Assembly: GCA_020632995.1 (NCBI GenBank)
Contig: JACKEN010000001.1
Span: forward strand, 1,768,001 to 1,832,000
Direction: 5' to 3'
Source of the DNA: Deltaproteobacteria bacterium
GTDB taxonomy: Bacteria; Myxococcota; Kuafuiibacteriia; Kuafuiibacteriales; Kuafuiibacteriaceae
DNA length: 64,000 nucleotides
Each line of letters opens with the position of its first letter. Position 1 is the first letter of the stretch. Positions 34,720-42,870 of this stretch are shown here, piece by piece. Position numbers and translations under genes: made by a program. Below the pieces are notes generated by a model. It saw only the letters and a list, made by a program, of their open reading frames with translations. It did no database searches and had not been told where the DNA came from.

Positions 34720-36591
34720 GTGCAGAAGAGCACGCTGAAGATCGCGGAGCAGCTCCTGGATCGCTTCTTCCGGGACGCCGAGGGCCGGACCAACCGCCAG
34801 GTGGACGTCTACTTCGCCCTGGAGGACATGGAGGTCCCGCGGGACAAGGCGGCCCCCGCCCTCGAGTACCTGCAGAGCCGGGGCCTGTTGAACCTCTTCG
34901 GCAACGACATCGCGTTCCTCACCGACAAGGGCGTCGCCGCGGTGGTGGAGGAGCAGGACATCGCCAACCTGCCGAAGGAGGTCCGCGACTTCGCCCAGAA
35001 GGCCGTCCCCAGCGCATCTCCCGCCCCCCAGCCGGTGCCCCGCCCGGCCGCGCCGACCCCGGGCCAGGGTCGTGGCTCGCCGCGGCCCAAGCGCGCACAG
35101 CTGACCCACATCGATCTCGAGGGCAAGGAGTTCACGCTCCCGCTCGGCTGGCGCTGCGGGATCGGGCGCGCCGACGACAACGAGGTCCGGATCAACGATC
35201 AGCGAGCGTCGAAGCACCACGCCGAGATCATCTACGAGGACGCCGCCTACTACCTGGTGGACCTCGAGTCCGCCAACGGCACCCTCCTGAACGGCGACTA
35301 CGCGCTCGAGAAGACCCGCCTGAAGCACGACGACGAGGTGGTCATCGGGCGGACCATGCTCCTGTTCCAGGCCCCCGAGGTGATCGACGAGCCCCCGCCC
35401 CTCACCGCCGAGGAGCCGGTGGACGAGCCCGGCACGGTGCTCACCACGCGCCCGCCCGCCGGCCCCACCGAGCGGCCGGCGCCGGCCGAGGAGCCCTCGA
35501 TCCGGGTGGTGAAGGGCCGGCCCGACACCCCGCCCATACCGACCCCGGCGCCGCGGGTGACCAACCCCACCCCGCTCCCGATGCCCACCCCGTCGGGACC
35601 TGACCTGTTCGCGGAGCCCCCCACCCGCGGGCCCAGCCGGGATCTGTTCGCGGAGCCCGCGGTGTCCGACGCCGACCTGTTCGCGCCCGCGCCGTCCGGC
35701 GCCCACGCCTCGGTCGCGCCGCTCGATCCGCGGAGCTCGGTGACCCCGCGCGCGCCCTCGCTGGACTTCGAGGAGCCACCCACCCACGTGCCCGGCGGCC
35801 TATTCGACGACGACGCTCGGGGCGCCGACGCCGGCCCGGGCGGGGGCGACGACCTGTTCGGGGACGTCGAGGTGTCCGACGGCGAGGATCTGTTCGGCGA
35901 GGCCGACACCCCCGAGCGGGCCCGGGATGGGCTCTTCGAGCCCGACGACGGCCAGGTGGTGGCGGAGGGGCTCTTCGACGACGAGCCGGTGCAGGGCGGC
36001 GACGACCTGTTCTCCGAGGGCTCGCGCCCCCAGGTGGTGCCGGCGGAGCCGCTGGACCCGGCGGACACCCTGGCCGAGCCCCCGCTCGACGAGGTGCCGG
36101 CGGACGACCTGTGGTCCGGGGACGTCACCCCCACCAGCGATCCCGGGCCGCTCGAGAACGTCCCGGTCCAGCACGTGGGGGACGACGGCACGGCCACCGT
36201 GGACACCGGGCCCCAGGACGACGGCGCCACCCTCATGCTCGATCGCGACGACCTGATGGCGCCGGAGGAGCACCCCAGCTGGGCAGCGGCAGGCCCGGGC
36301 CTGGGCTCGCACCCGGGCTTCGGGCCGGGTGACACCATGGACGCCGCGACCGAGGCCCTCGAGGCGGAGGCGCTCCCGGTGGCCAGCCCCAGCCTCGCGA
36401 TCAACGCGGTGACAGCGGACACCGCCCGCACCCTCGAGGCCGCCCCGAACCGTGAGTTCAACCGGACCCTGGCCGCCCTTCGCGAGCACCTGAGGACCGC
36501 CAGCGTGCAGGATCGGGACGCGCTGCTGCTGGCGGTGGACCTGCTCGAGCACCACCCCTACATCCGAACCCTGCTGAAGACACTCCCGTGA
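34720..36591 (+). CDS. FHA-domain protein with long acidic low-complexity tail
   Basis: 623 residues from GTG 34720 (a TTG lies one codon earlier). An N-terminal helical region (1-90) is followed by an FHA domain at about 125-215 with the phosphothreonine-binding pattern GIGRADDNEV...RASKHHAEI...LESANGTLLNG. A long Pro/Asp/Glu-rich region follows with repeated DDLF/ADLF/DLFAEP blocks (at least ten), then a C-terminal helix pair. It should read Thr phosphorylation by one of the Ser/Thr kinases nearby. The DLF repeats could bind a partner many times. Cytosolic. Confidence 0.88.
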   Translation: MQKSTLKIAEQLLDRFFRDAEGRTNRQVDVYFALEDMEVPRDKAAPALEYLQSRGLLNLFGNDIAFLTDKGVAAVVEEQDIANLPKEVRDFAQKAVPSASPAPQPVPRPAAPTPGQGRGSPRPKRAQLTHIDLEGKEFTLPLGWRCGIGRADDNEVRINDQRASKHHAEIIYEDAAYYLVDLESANGTLLNGDYALEKTRLKHDDEVVIGRTMLLFQAPEVIDEPPPLTAEEPVDEPGTVLTTRPPAGPTERPAPAEEPSIRVVKGRPDTPPIPTPAPRVTNPTPLPMPTPSGPDLFAEPPTRGPSRDLFAEPAVSDADLFAPAPSGAHASVAPLDPRSSVTPRAPSLDFEEPPTHVPGGLFDDDARGADAGPGGGDDLFGDVEVSDGEDLFGEADTPERARDGLFEPDDGQVVAEGLFDDEPVQGGDDLFSEGSRPQVVPAEPLDPADTLAEPPLDEVPADDLWSGDVTPTSDPGPLENVPVQHVGDDGTATVDTGPQDDGATLMLDRDDLMAPEEHPSWAAAGPGLGSHPGFGPGDTMDAATEALEAEALPVASPSLAINAVTADTARTLEAAPNREFNRTLAALREHLRTASVQDRDALLLAVDLLEHHPYIRTLLKTLP

Positions 36592-36600
36592 TTTTTCTGG

Positions 36601-36629
36601 TTGCCAGACCGAATCTGCTCCCTTAAGAC
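36601..36629 (+). promoter_or_regulatory. Candidate rpsD promoter
   Basis: TTGCCA (36601-36606), 17 bases, then TAAGAC (36624-36629). The predicted start lies within a few bases of the rpsD ATG (36639), which has no Shine-Dalgarno, so the transcript would be nearly leaderless. Confidence 0.35.
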
Positions 36630-36638
36630 GGCCGCCCT

Positions 36639-37259
36639 ATGTCGCGTTATACCGGTCCTCGCCTCCGGGTGGTTCGTCGGCTCGGCGCCGCGGATCTGCC
36701 GGGTCTGATGGTGGCCCGCGAGCTTCGGCGCCCCTATCCCCCTGGCCAGCATGGCCCCACGCAGCGCATCAAGCTGTCCGACTACGCCATCCGTTTGCGT
36801 GAGAAGCAGAAGCTCCGCATGCACTACGGCGTCGGCGAGAAGCAGTTCCGCCGCTACATGGTCAAGGCCAAGCACGCCAAGGGCAACACCGGCGAGAACT
36901 TGATCCGCATCCTCGAGAGCCGTCTCGACAACGTGATCTACCGTCTCGGCTTCACGCGGACGATCCGCGCCGCCCGCCAGATGGTGAACCACGGCCACAT
37001 CGAGGTGAACGGCCAGCGCGTGGACGTGCCCTCGTACCAGTGCCGCCCCGGCGACGTGGTGGCCCTGCGCGAGAAGTCCAAGCACCGCGAGCGCGTGGCG
37101 GCGGAGATCGCCGGCCCCGTGCTGCAGGACACCCCGGACTTCCTCGAGCGCGACAGCGCGGCCCTGCGTGGGACCTTCAAGGCCCACCCCGAGCTCCCCC
37201 ACTGCCCCCTCACGATCAATGAGGCGCTGGTGGTCGAGCTCTACGCCGTCTCGCTGTAG
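36639..37259 (+). CDS. rpsD: 30S ribosomal protein S4
   Basis: 206 residues, standard length. N-terminal MSRYTGPRLRVVRRLG, the GQHGPTQRIKLSDYAIRLREKQKLR block, and an S4 RNA-binding domain (ESRLDNVIYRLGF...ARQMVNHGHIEVNGQRVDVPSY...). It lacks the four N-terminal Cys of zinc-binding S4, so it is the C-minus type. It initiates 16S rRNA folding. It lies alone, outside the alpha operon, and ends at a strong terminator. Codon use is that of a highly expressed gene. Confidence 0.98.
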   Translation: MSRYTGPRLRVVRRLGAADLPGLMVARELRRPYPPGQHGPTQRIKLSDYAIRLREKQKLRMHYGVGEKQFRRYMVKAKHAKGNTGENLIRILESRLDNVIYRLGFTRTIRAARQMVNHGHIEVNGQRVDVPSYQCRPGDVVALREKSKHRERVAAEIAGPVLQDTPDFLERDSAALRGTFKAHPELPHCPLTINEALVVELYAVSL

Positions 37260-37280
37260 TCCTCGGCGGGTCCGAATGAC

Positions 37281-37325
37281 GAGCCCCGCGGTGACCTCGG
37301 TCGCCGTGGGGCTCTCCGTTTTTTT
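37281..37325 (+). terminator. Rho-independent terminator of rpsD
   Basis: A stem of about 16 bp (GAGCCCCGCGGTGACC against GGTCGCCGTGGGGCTC, two G-U pairs) is followed by CTCCG and seven T. Confidence 0.9.
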
Positions 37326-37398
37326 GACTCGAGCCCCGTCGGCGGTGGCCGAGCAAGCGAACTTGCCAGATTGGTGGGGCCCGAAGTGAAGGGCTGGC

Positions 37399-37905
37399 CT
37401 ACTCGGGCCGCTGCGCCTTCGGCTTCACCGCCACCTGGCGGGTGGGCAGCTGGTCCGCCGCGAGATCGGGGAAGAGCTGCCGCAGCGGCGTCCAGTCGGC
37501 GCGCCGGAGGGTCTCCAGATCCAGCTCGCCCTCGTTGCCGAGGGCCTTCCACACCGGCGCGTAGAGGTCCTTGGGCTCATAGGCCTCGACCACGACCTTG
37601 GCGAAGGCCATCGACACCACCGGATCCAGCCCGGCGTCGCCCAGCACGTCGCTGAAGGCGGCCACGCTCAAGGTCTGGGTGTCGGGATCGACGAAGGGCA
37701 GGCCCTCGTCGCCCTTGCCGATGATGCGATTCACGCTGACCAGCGGATCCCGCACCATGTGCTGGATCAGGTTGCTGCTCCGCCCCTTTCGGGGCGGACG
37801 CTGCCGACGAAGCAGCCGACGGACCGTGATGTCCGCCGCCTGCTCGGCCTGATCCGGCTCGAGACCAACCTCCTGGAACAGCTCCACCAGCCAGCGAGTA
37901 TCCAC
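37399..37905 (-). CDS. Hypothetical cytosolic protein
   Basis: 168 residues from GTG 37905 (MDTRWLVELFQEVGLEPDQ). Mostly helical. It includes a basic patch (RRLLRRQRPPRKGRSS), then VSVNRIIGKGDEGLPFVDPDTQTL and a Lys/Arg/Pro tail. No signal peptide or membrane segment. It sits alone between the rpsD terminator and the divergent pseudokinase gene. I do not recognise the family. Confidence 0.65.
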   Translation of the reverse strand: MDTRWLVELFQEVGLEPDQAEQAADITVRRLLRRQRPPRKGRSSNLIQHMVRDPLVSVNRIIGKGDEGLPFVDPDTQTLSVAAFSDVLGDAGLDPVVSMAFAKVVVEAYEPKDLYAPVWKALGNEGELDLETLRRADWTPLRQLFPDLAADQLPTRQVAVKPKAQRPE

Positions 37906-37991
37906 CGCTCACGGGTCATACCACGAATCGCCCACGGCGAGGCGGGGGGGAGCCAAAGGCACGATTTGCGGCTATCCTCCCCCCGGTCTCG

Positions 37992-40970
37992 ATGGCAGTT
38001 CCTGGAGCGGCGCCACCGCCTGAGCGGCTCGCGGAGGGTCCCAGCGCCTTTGGGCCCCTGCGCCTCGTCGCGCGCATCGCGGGCGGGCGCCGGACCAGCG
38101 CCTATCTCGGCCATCTGCCTGGAGATCCTGGCCTCCGTGTCCTCCGCGTGCTCCGGAGCGGCCAGGACCGCGCGGCGTTCGAGGCGTCCATCCTGAGGGA
38201 CCCGGAGTCCACCCGGGTCGAGCACGACGGCCAGCTCGGCGCCCACAGGCCCGCCGTGGTGGGGGAGAGCCTCGCCACCGTCCTCGACCTGTTCATGACC
38301 GAGGGCCGGGCCCTCCCGATGTCGGTGGCCCTCACCGTCGCGATGGGGATCGCGGCCCGCCTGGAGGCGCTGGGCACCCCCCACGGCGACCTCGTGCCCC
38401 ACCACGTCCTGTTGGGCTTCGACGGCACCGTCCACCTCCTCGATCCGGCAGGCCCGGACGCGATGAGCTTCGCCCGAGTCCCCGGCCGCGCCGGCTATCG
38501 GGCCCCCGAGCACGTGGACGGCCACGGCATCGACAGCTGCACCGACATCTTCCTGCTGGGGGTGCTCCTGTTCGAGATGACCACCGGCACCCGCCTCTTC
38601 GACACCGAGGCCCCCGAGCTCGAGGAGCGGATCCGCCTGGTGCAGGTGCCCCGACCCCGTGACGTGGTCGGGGACGGCTACCCGATCGAGCTGCAGCTCG
38701 TCTTGCGAAAGCTCACCCGCCCCTCGCGCGCTGGCCGTTTCCCGACCCCGCGCGCCGCGCAAGATGCCTTGCGGTTGGTAGCCACCACCCGGGCCGACGT
38801 CGGCCCCGGGCCGCTCTCGTCATGGCTCCGCACCGAGCTGGCCGACCGCCAGCACGCGTGGGCCGACGTGGCGGACCTCCCCGGCGCGGAGCCCGCCGCG
38901 GTACGCGCCCGGGCCCCCTCCCGCGCCCAGACCAGGCCGGCCTCCTTCCTCGGGGCGGGCGCCCCCACCATCGAGGAGCTCCGGCTGGACTCGCCCGCGC
39001 TCGAGGCGGTGCGGCGCCGCATCGTGGAGGAGTCCCAGAACTCCATGCGGACGGTGGACGACGACCTGAGGGAGGAGCTCGCGGCGCTCAAGCTGCGGCG
39101 CACAGAGCTCCCCGCAATCCCGCCTGCATCCACCGAGCCGACCTCGCCCGGCGCCCGGGCCCCCCGCAGCTCCGACGACACCTACGAGGAGCTGGACGTC
39201 CCCACCCCCGGCGACCTCTCCCCCGCGCCTCGCGGCGCCACCACCCGCGACGAGGTCGAGCCGCCGCCGGCCGAGCCGCGCCGGAGCCCGCGGCGGCCAC
39301 AAGGTCTGGCCTCCTCGCCGCCGCCCAACCTCGTCCCGGAGCTCCCCACCGAGGTGACGCGGCGCTTCCCGCCCCTGCCCGCGCCGTTGACCGAGGTGGA
39401 GCTGAGCGACGCCGCGACCTCCCTCGACGAGATCGAGCCGGTGCCCGGCGGGCTGGCCGAGCTGGAGCTCTTCGCCTTCGAGCCGGCGCCCCTGGCCACG
39501 CCCCCGGCCGCCCCCGCCCCCATGGGCTCATTCGAGGCGGAGCCCGACGACGACGAGCTCGACTGGGCCCAGGCCGACGCGGTGGAGCCCAGGGACGACG
39601 GCGATGGGGACCTCGACGAGGAGCTGGCCCCCGAGGCCCTGATGATCCCCAACACCGACCGCCGCCCCACCCCGCTGGAGCTGGGCTGGTCGGACGGCCT
39701 CGAGCTGGAGATTCCCGCCACCCCGGCCCCAGCCCCCGCACCCGTGGTCGGGGCGAGCCTGGACGACGAGCCCCACGACGACACCCTGCAGGACGAAATG
39801 GCCGGGGACCTCCTCGGGGCGGACGCCCTGGCCCGCCTCGAGCGCGCGGTGGAGGTCCTCCCCGCGCCGACCGCGCACCGGGCCGACAGCGGGCTCAGCC
39901 CCACCATGGAGGACGACGACTCCGAGGAGGTCCGCTCCGCCATGGCCGCGGTGCAGGCCGCCTTGCGCCCCGCACCGAGCTTCGTGGGCTCGGAGGGGGG
40001 CGCGAGCGGAGAGGCCCGCGTCGCGGTGGCCCGCCCGCGGCGCTCCAAGCCCAGCGCCCTGGGCGACGCTCCGGTGGACATGGCGTGGGCGTCCGGGCCG
40101 CCGGACCTGGGGCTGACCCCCGAGGGTGAGCCGGGCCAGGCCGCCATCCCCACCCAGGTGGTGCGGAACCGGGTGGTCGCGAACGCCCCAGAACCCTCGC
40201 TCGCCTCGGCGCGCCCCACCCCTGCGCCGCTCAACCGCCCGCCGGAGCTCACCCCGACCCCGCTGCTCGAGCTGCACCCGGCCCCGCCGCCAGAGCCGCA
40301 GCAGCAGGAGGAGACCTCCTCCGCCCACCTGGTCATCCCGATCTCGGACGCGGAGCTCGCGGGGGAGCGGCCCGCGCCGAGCGGCTGGCGGCGCCCAATG
40401 CTGTGGAGCGCCGCCGCGGCGGTGCTGCTGAGCGGCGCCGGAGTCACCCTCGCCCTGACCCAGGGCCAGACCGCTCAGGAGGCCCCGACCGTCACCATCC
40501 CGGTGCCGACCCGGGCCGCAGCCCGCGCCCCCGCGCCGCGGCCCACCCCACCCCCCGAGCAGGGCGGCGGCGCTGCGGCGGATACGCCGGAGCCGCCCCC
40601 CATCCCGGTCCCCGAGGCGGCGCGCGCTCCCGATGCGCTGCCGGCCCCCACCACCCCGCCCGGGCAGGGCCCGGCCCGAGAGGCCCAGCGCGCGCGCCGC
40701 GCAGAGTCCGAGGCCGGCGGTGAGCCGACCGCCCCCACCCCCACCTGGACCATGCGGATCCGGGTGCTGCCCGAGACCGCCCGGATCCTGGTGGATGGGC
40801 GCCAGGTCCCCAACGACACCCCGGTGACGGTGAGCGGCAACGAGCCGGTGCGCGTGAACGTCAGCGCCGATGGCTACGCGCCGATCGTGAAGGTGGTCTC
40901 GCCCGGCGAGCCCGAGGTGCTGATCCTGATGCGGAAGGACCGCCCCTCGGACCCCGAGGAGAGCCTCTGA
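37992..40970 (+). CDS. Pseudokinase with long disordered region, transmembrane helix and C-terminal PEGA domain
   Basis: 992 residues. Residues about 20-270 have the Ser/Thr kinase fold order but without catalytic residues. The VAIK Lys position reads LRVLRVLRS. The HRD motif is HGDLVPHHVLL. The DFG motif is DPA (HLLDPAGPD). YRAPEHVDG and the SCTDIFLLGVLLFEMTTG helix remain. A region of about 500 residues rich in Pro/Ala/Glu follows, then one transmembrane helix (about 802-822) and a PEGA domain (about 916-985, RIRVLPETARILVDGRQV...VNVSADGYAP). It is probably an inner-membrane scaffold with a cytosolic pseudokinase and a periplasmic PEGA domain. Confidence 0.88.
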   Translation: MAVPGAAPPPERLAEGPSAFGPLRLVARIAGGRRTSAYLGHLPGDPGLRVLRVLRSGQDRAAFEASILRDPESTRVEHDGQLGAHRPAVVGESLATVLDLFMTEGRALPMSVALTVAMGIAARLEALGTPHGDLVPHHVLLGFDGTVHLLDPAGPDAMSFARVPGRAGYRAPEHVDGHGIDSCTDIFLLGVLLFEMTTGTRLFDTEAPELEERIRLVQVPRPRDVVGDGYPIELQLVLRKLTRPSRAGRFPTPRAAQDALRLVATTRADVGPGPLSSWLRTELADRQHAWADVADLPGAEPAAVRARAPSRAQTRPASFLGAGAPTIEELRLDSPALEAVRRRIVEESQNSMRTVDDDLREELAALKLRRTELPAIPPASTEPTSPGARAPRSSDDTYEELDVPTPGDLSPAPRGATTRDEVEPPPAEPRRSPRRPQGLASSPPPNLVPELPTEVTRRFPPLPAPLTEVELSDAATSLDEIEPVPGGLAELELFAFEPAPLATPPAAPAPMGSFEAEPDDDELDWAQADAVEPRDDGDGDLDEELAPEALMIPNTDRRPTPLELGWSDGLELEIPATPAPAPAPVVGASLDDEPHDDTLQDEMAGDLLGADALARLERAVEVLPAPTAHRADSGLSPTMEDDDSEEVRSAMAAVQAALRPAPSFVGSEGGASGEARVAVARPRRSKPSALGDAPVDMAWASGPPDLGLTPEGEPGQAAIPTQVVRNRVVANAPEPSLASARPTPAPLNRPPELTPTPLLELHPAPPPEPQQQEETSSAHLVIPISDAELAGERPAPSGWRRPMLWSAAAAVLLSGAGVTLALTQGQTAQEAPTVTIPVPTRAAARAPAPRPTPPPEQGGGAAADTPEPPPIPVPEAARAPDALPAPTTPPGQGPAREAQRARRAESEAGGEPTAPTPTWTMRIRVLPETARILVDGRQVPNDTPVTVSGNEPVRVNVSADGYAPIVKVVSPGEPEVLILMRKDRPSDPEESL

Positions 40971-40981
40971 CCTGACCTCAG

Positions 40982-41115
40982 GGCGAGCGGAGCGCGGGGC
41001 CGGCCGCAGGCCGGGTGGGACGGCTCCGCCGGCCCGGGACCCTCGGCAAGCGGAGCGCGGGGCCGGCCGCAGGCCGGCTGAGATGGGTGGGACGGCTCCG
41101 CCGGCCCGGGACCCT
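40982..41115. repeat. Tandem duplication of a GC-rich spacer unit
   Basis: Copy 1 (40982-41043, 62 bases) and copy 2 (41045-41115, 71 bases) are nearly identical except for a 9-base insertion (CTGAGATGG) and one substitution in copy 2. Each contains the hairpin CCGGCC-GCA-GGCCGG. It fills the gap between two convergent genes, so the hairpins may act as bidirectional terminators. Copy 2 ends inside the stop codon of the minus-strand gene. Confidence 0.85.
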
Positions 41116-41392
41116 AAGTACCAGGGCGCTTCGGGGGCTCGGGCGGGGCCTCGCCGAGGAGCTCTTCCATGTCCAGCGCCTTGCCGGTGGCGAACACGAA
41201 GAAGGCCTGCGCCGCGTCCTGAGCCAGCGTCTTGAAGATGGCGTCGCGATGCGCCGAGGTCAGGGAGGGGTCATCGCGGACCGAGCGGACCGCGGCCGCG
41301 AAGGCCTCGAGGTCCGAACCGGCCTCGCCGATCGCCGTGATGTGCTTGGTGATCCGACGATCGCGAGGGGAGATGCGCTGGACGTCCGCCAT
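41114..41392 (-). CDS. Small hypothetical cytosolic protein
   Basis: 92 residues, helical (RRITKHITAIGEAGSDLEAF, HRDAIFKTLAQDAAQAFFVF) with a Pro-rich acidic tail. No signal peptide. The composition and a start near a purine-rich site support coding. It lies 24 bases downstream of the Met-rich gene and may share its transcript. Family not recognised. Confidence 0.6.
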   Translation of the reverse strand: MADVQRISPRDRRITKHITAIGEAGSDLEAFAAAVRSVRDDPSLTSAHRDAIFKTLAQDAAQAFFVFATGKALDMEELLGEAPPEPPKRPGT

Positions 41393-41415
41393 GGCGGGTC
41401 GAGCCTAGCAGCTTC

Positions 41416-41769
41416 TCAGCAGCCCCACATCGTGCGGCCCATGGCCATCGGCGCGTAGGGCATCGTGCCCATCATGTATGGGTTGGCCATATAGGCGTTA
41501 CCCGCCATAAAGGGCGAGCCGTAAAGGGAGGCCGCAAAGGGCATCCCCATCATCATCCCCGACGAGTACATGGCGGAGGCGGTGCGGGACCCCATGAAGA
41601 GCTTGCCGAGGCCGTCCTGGAAGAACGTCTTGAGGAAGCCCCCGCGGCCGGTCATCCGGTTCATCATCCAGGCCTGGGTGAAGTCCGGGTCGCTGCCGAA
41701 CAGCTTCCCGAGCATCTTGAAGCCGGTGTAGACGGCGGCGCCGCCAGCGAGCAAAAGGGGAAGTGCCAT
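41416..41769 (-). CDS. Small Met-rich membrane-associated protein
   Basis: 117 residues preceded by a strong GAGGA site. The N-terminus MALPLLLAGGAAVYTGFKML is hydrophobic and could be an uncleaved membrane anchor. About one residue in six is Met, concentrated in the second half (SGMMMGMPFAAS, NPYMMGTMPYAPMAMG), together with Tyr, Pro, Gly and a C-terminal Cys. Such composition occurs in Cu(I)-binding or very flexible envelope proteins. No family recognised; no metal-handling genes are next to it. Confidence 0.65.
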   Translation of the reverse strand: MALPLLLAGGAAVYTGFKMLGKLFGSDPDFTQAWMMNRMTGRGGFLKTFFQDGLGKLFMGSRTASAMYSSGMMMGMPFAASLYGSPFMAGNAYMANPYMMGTMPYAPMAMGRTMWGC

Positions 41770-41886
41770 TCTCGTTTCCTCCTCGGGAGCCGGGCGACAT
41801 CGCGCACCGGCCTCGATTCAACGTGATGGTTATCGCGCGAGCGTCGTCACAGTTGCGGCTTTCCGCACCCGGGCCCACACCGACCG

Positions 41887-42297
41887 TCAGGAGCGCCGGT
41901 TCCGCATGAAGCGGTCGAAGAGCTCCCGCTCGAGGGACTTGTCCGACTTCCCCTTGTCCTTGATGCCCGGCCCGTCGGGGGCCCTCGCCTGGACCTGCCC
42001 ACCCACCAGGGCCCGGGCCTTCTTGGTGGCGTCGGCCCGCTCCGCCCCGTCGGTCGTCGTTGCCCCGGCGTCCGGCATGTCCGGGAAGTCGTTGATGAAG
42101 GCGTAGTCGAAGGGGTTGTCCATGGCCCACTGGACGTAGCCGAACCACTCCGCCTCGGTGAGGCCGGAGCTGTCGATGATGAGCTTCTGGGTGGCGAACC
42201 AGCGGTAGAGCTTGTCCTGGCGCTCCTTCGGGAGCGCCTCGAAGGCGCGCATCCACTCGCGGATCTGGTCCTCGTGGCCGGGGTCCACCGTCGCCAT
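41887..42297 (-). CDS. Hypothetical cytosolic protein
   Basis: 136 residues. An N-terminal helical domain (DQIREWMRAFEALPKERQDKLYRWFAT, EAEWFGYVQWAMDNPFDYAFI) is rich in Trp and Phe. The C-terminal 60 residues are charged and low in complexity (Asp/Ala/Lys), ending FMRNRRS. No signal peptide. It precedes the Met-rich gene by about 117 bases. Family not recognised. Confidence 0.65.
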   Translation of the reverse strand: MATVDPGHEDQIREWMRAFEALPKERQDKLYRWFATQKLIIDSSGLTEAEWFGYVQWAMDNPFDYAFINDFPDMPDAGATTTDGAERADATKKARALVGGQVQARAPDGPGIKDKGKSDKSLERELFDRFMRNRRS

Positions 42298-42306
42298 GGG
42301 GCGAAT

Positions 42307-42870
42307 CTACTCGAACGTCAGCTCCACCGCCAAGCTGCGGTTGTCGCTCGCCCCCGGCCGCTGACCCTTGTCGGTGAGGGGGACGCGGTAGTTCTCCTTG
42401 TACATCCCGGTGTAGAGCCCGAGGCGCTTGGCCCCGTAGCCCACCGGGATCCACAGGGTGAACTCGTCCACCACCACCTCGCCCTCCTGCCAGACGTCGC
42501 TCGGGTACTTGCCCTTGGCCGGGAAGTGGTCGCCGTGGATGCGGGGCGCCTGCCCCTCGAGGGCGTCGCCGTGGACGAACACCTCGTACTCCTCCTCGAT
42601 CGGGCCCACCGCCCCCCAGTAGAAGGTGACGGTCACGCGGTCACCCCCGCTGGGGTGCTCGGGAGAGACCTGGTAGCCGAGGAGCTCGATGCTCTTGCCG
42701 AACACCGCACCCACCGGCTTCATCTCCGCCGGGGCGGCGGTGAGGATGATGTCGCCCATCAGGTCATCGCGGGGGAACTGCTCCCGCCGCTCCTTCACCG
42801 ACTGGGGGTTGGGGAGGCACGCGGCCACCCCCAACGTCAGCAACCCCACCGCCACGCCGCGCCACATCAC
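42307..42870 (-). CDS. Putative lipoprotein, unknown function
   Basis: 187 residues. GTG at 42870 overlaps the OmpA-gene stop, with an ATG as the second codon. Signal MMWRGVAVGLLTLGVAAC with lipobox VAAC. The mature part is a beta-rich domain (DRVTVTFYWGAVGPIEEEYEVFVHGD, VDEFTLWIPVGYGAKRLGLYTGMY) resembling a jelly-roll or carbohydrate-binding shape, without a recognisable site. It is cotranscribed with the OmpA-like lipoprotein. Confidence 0.75.
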   Translation of the reverse strand: MMWRGVAVGLLTLGVAACLPNPQSVKERREQFPRDDLMGDIILTAAPAEMKPVGAVFGKSIELLGYQVSPEHPSGGDRVTVTFYWGAVGPIEEEYEVFVHGDALEGQAPRIHGDHFPAKGKYPSDVWQEGEVVVDEFTLWIPVGYGAKRLGLYTGMYKENYRVPLTDKGQRPGASDNRSLAVELTFE

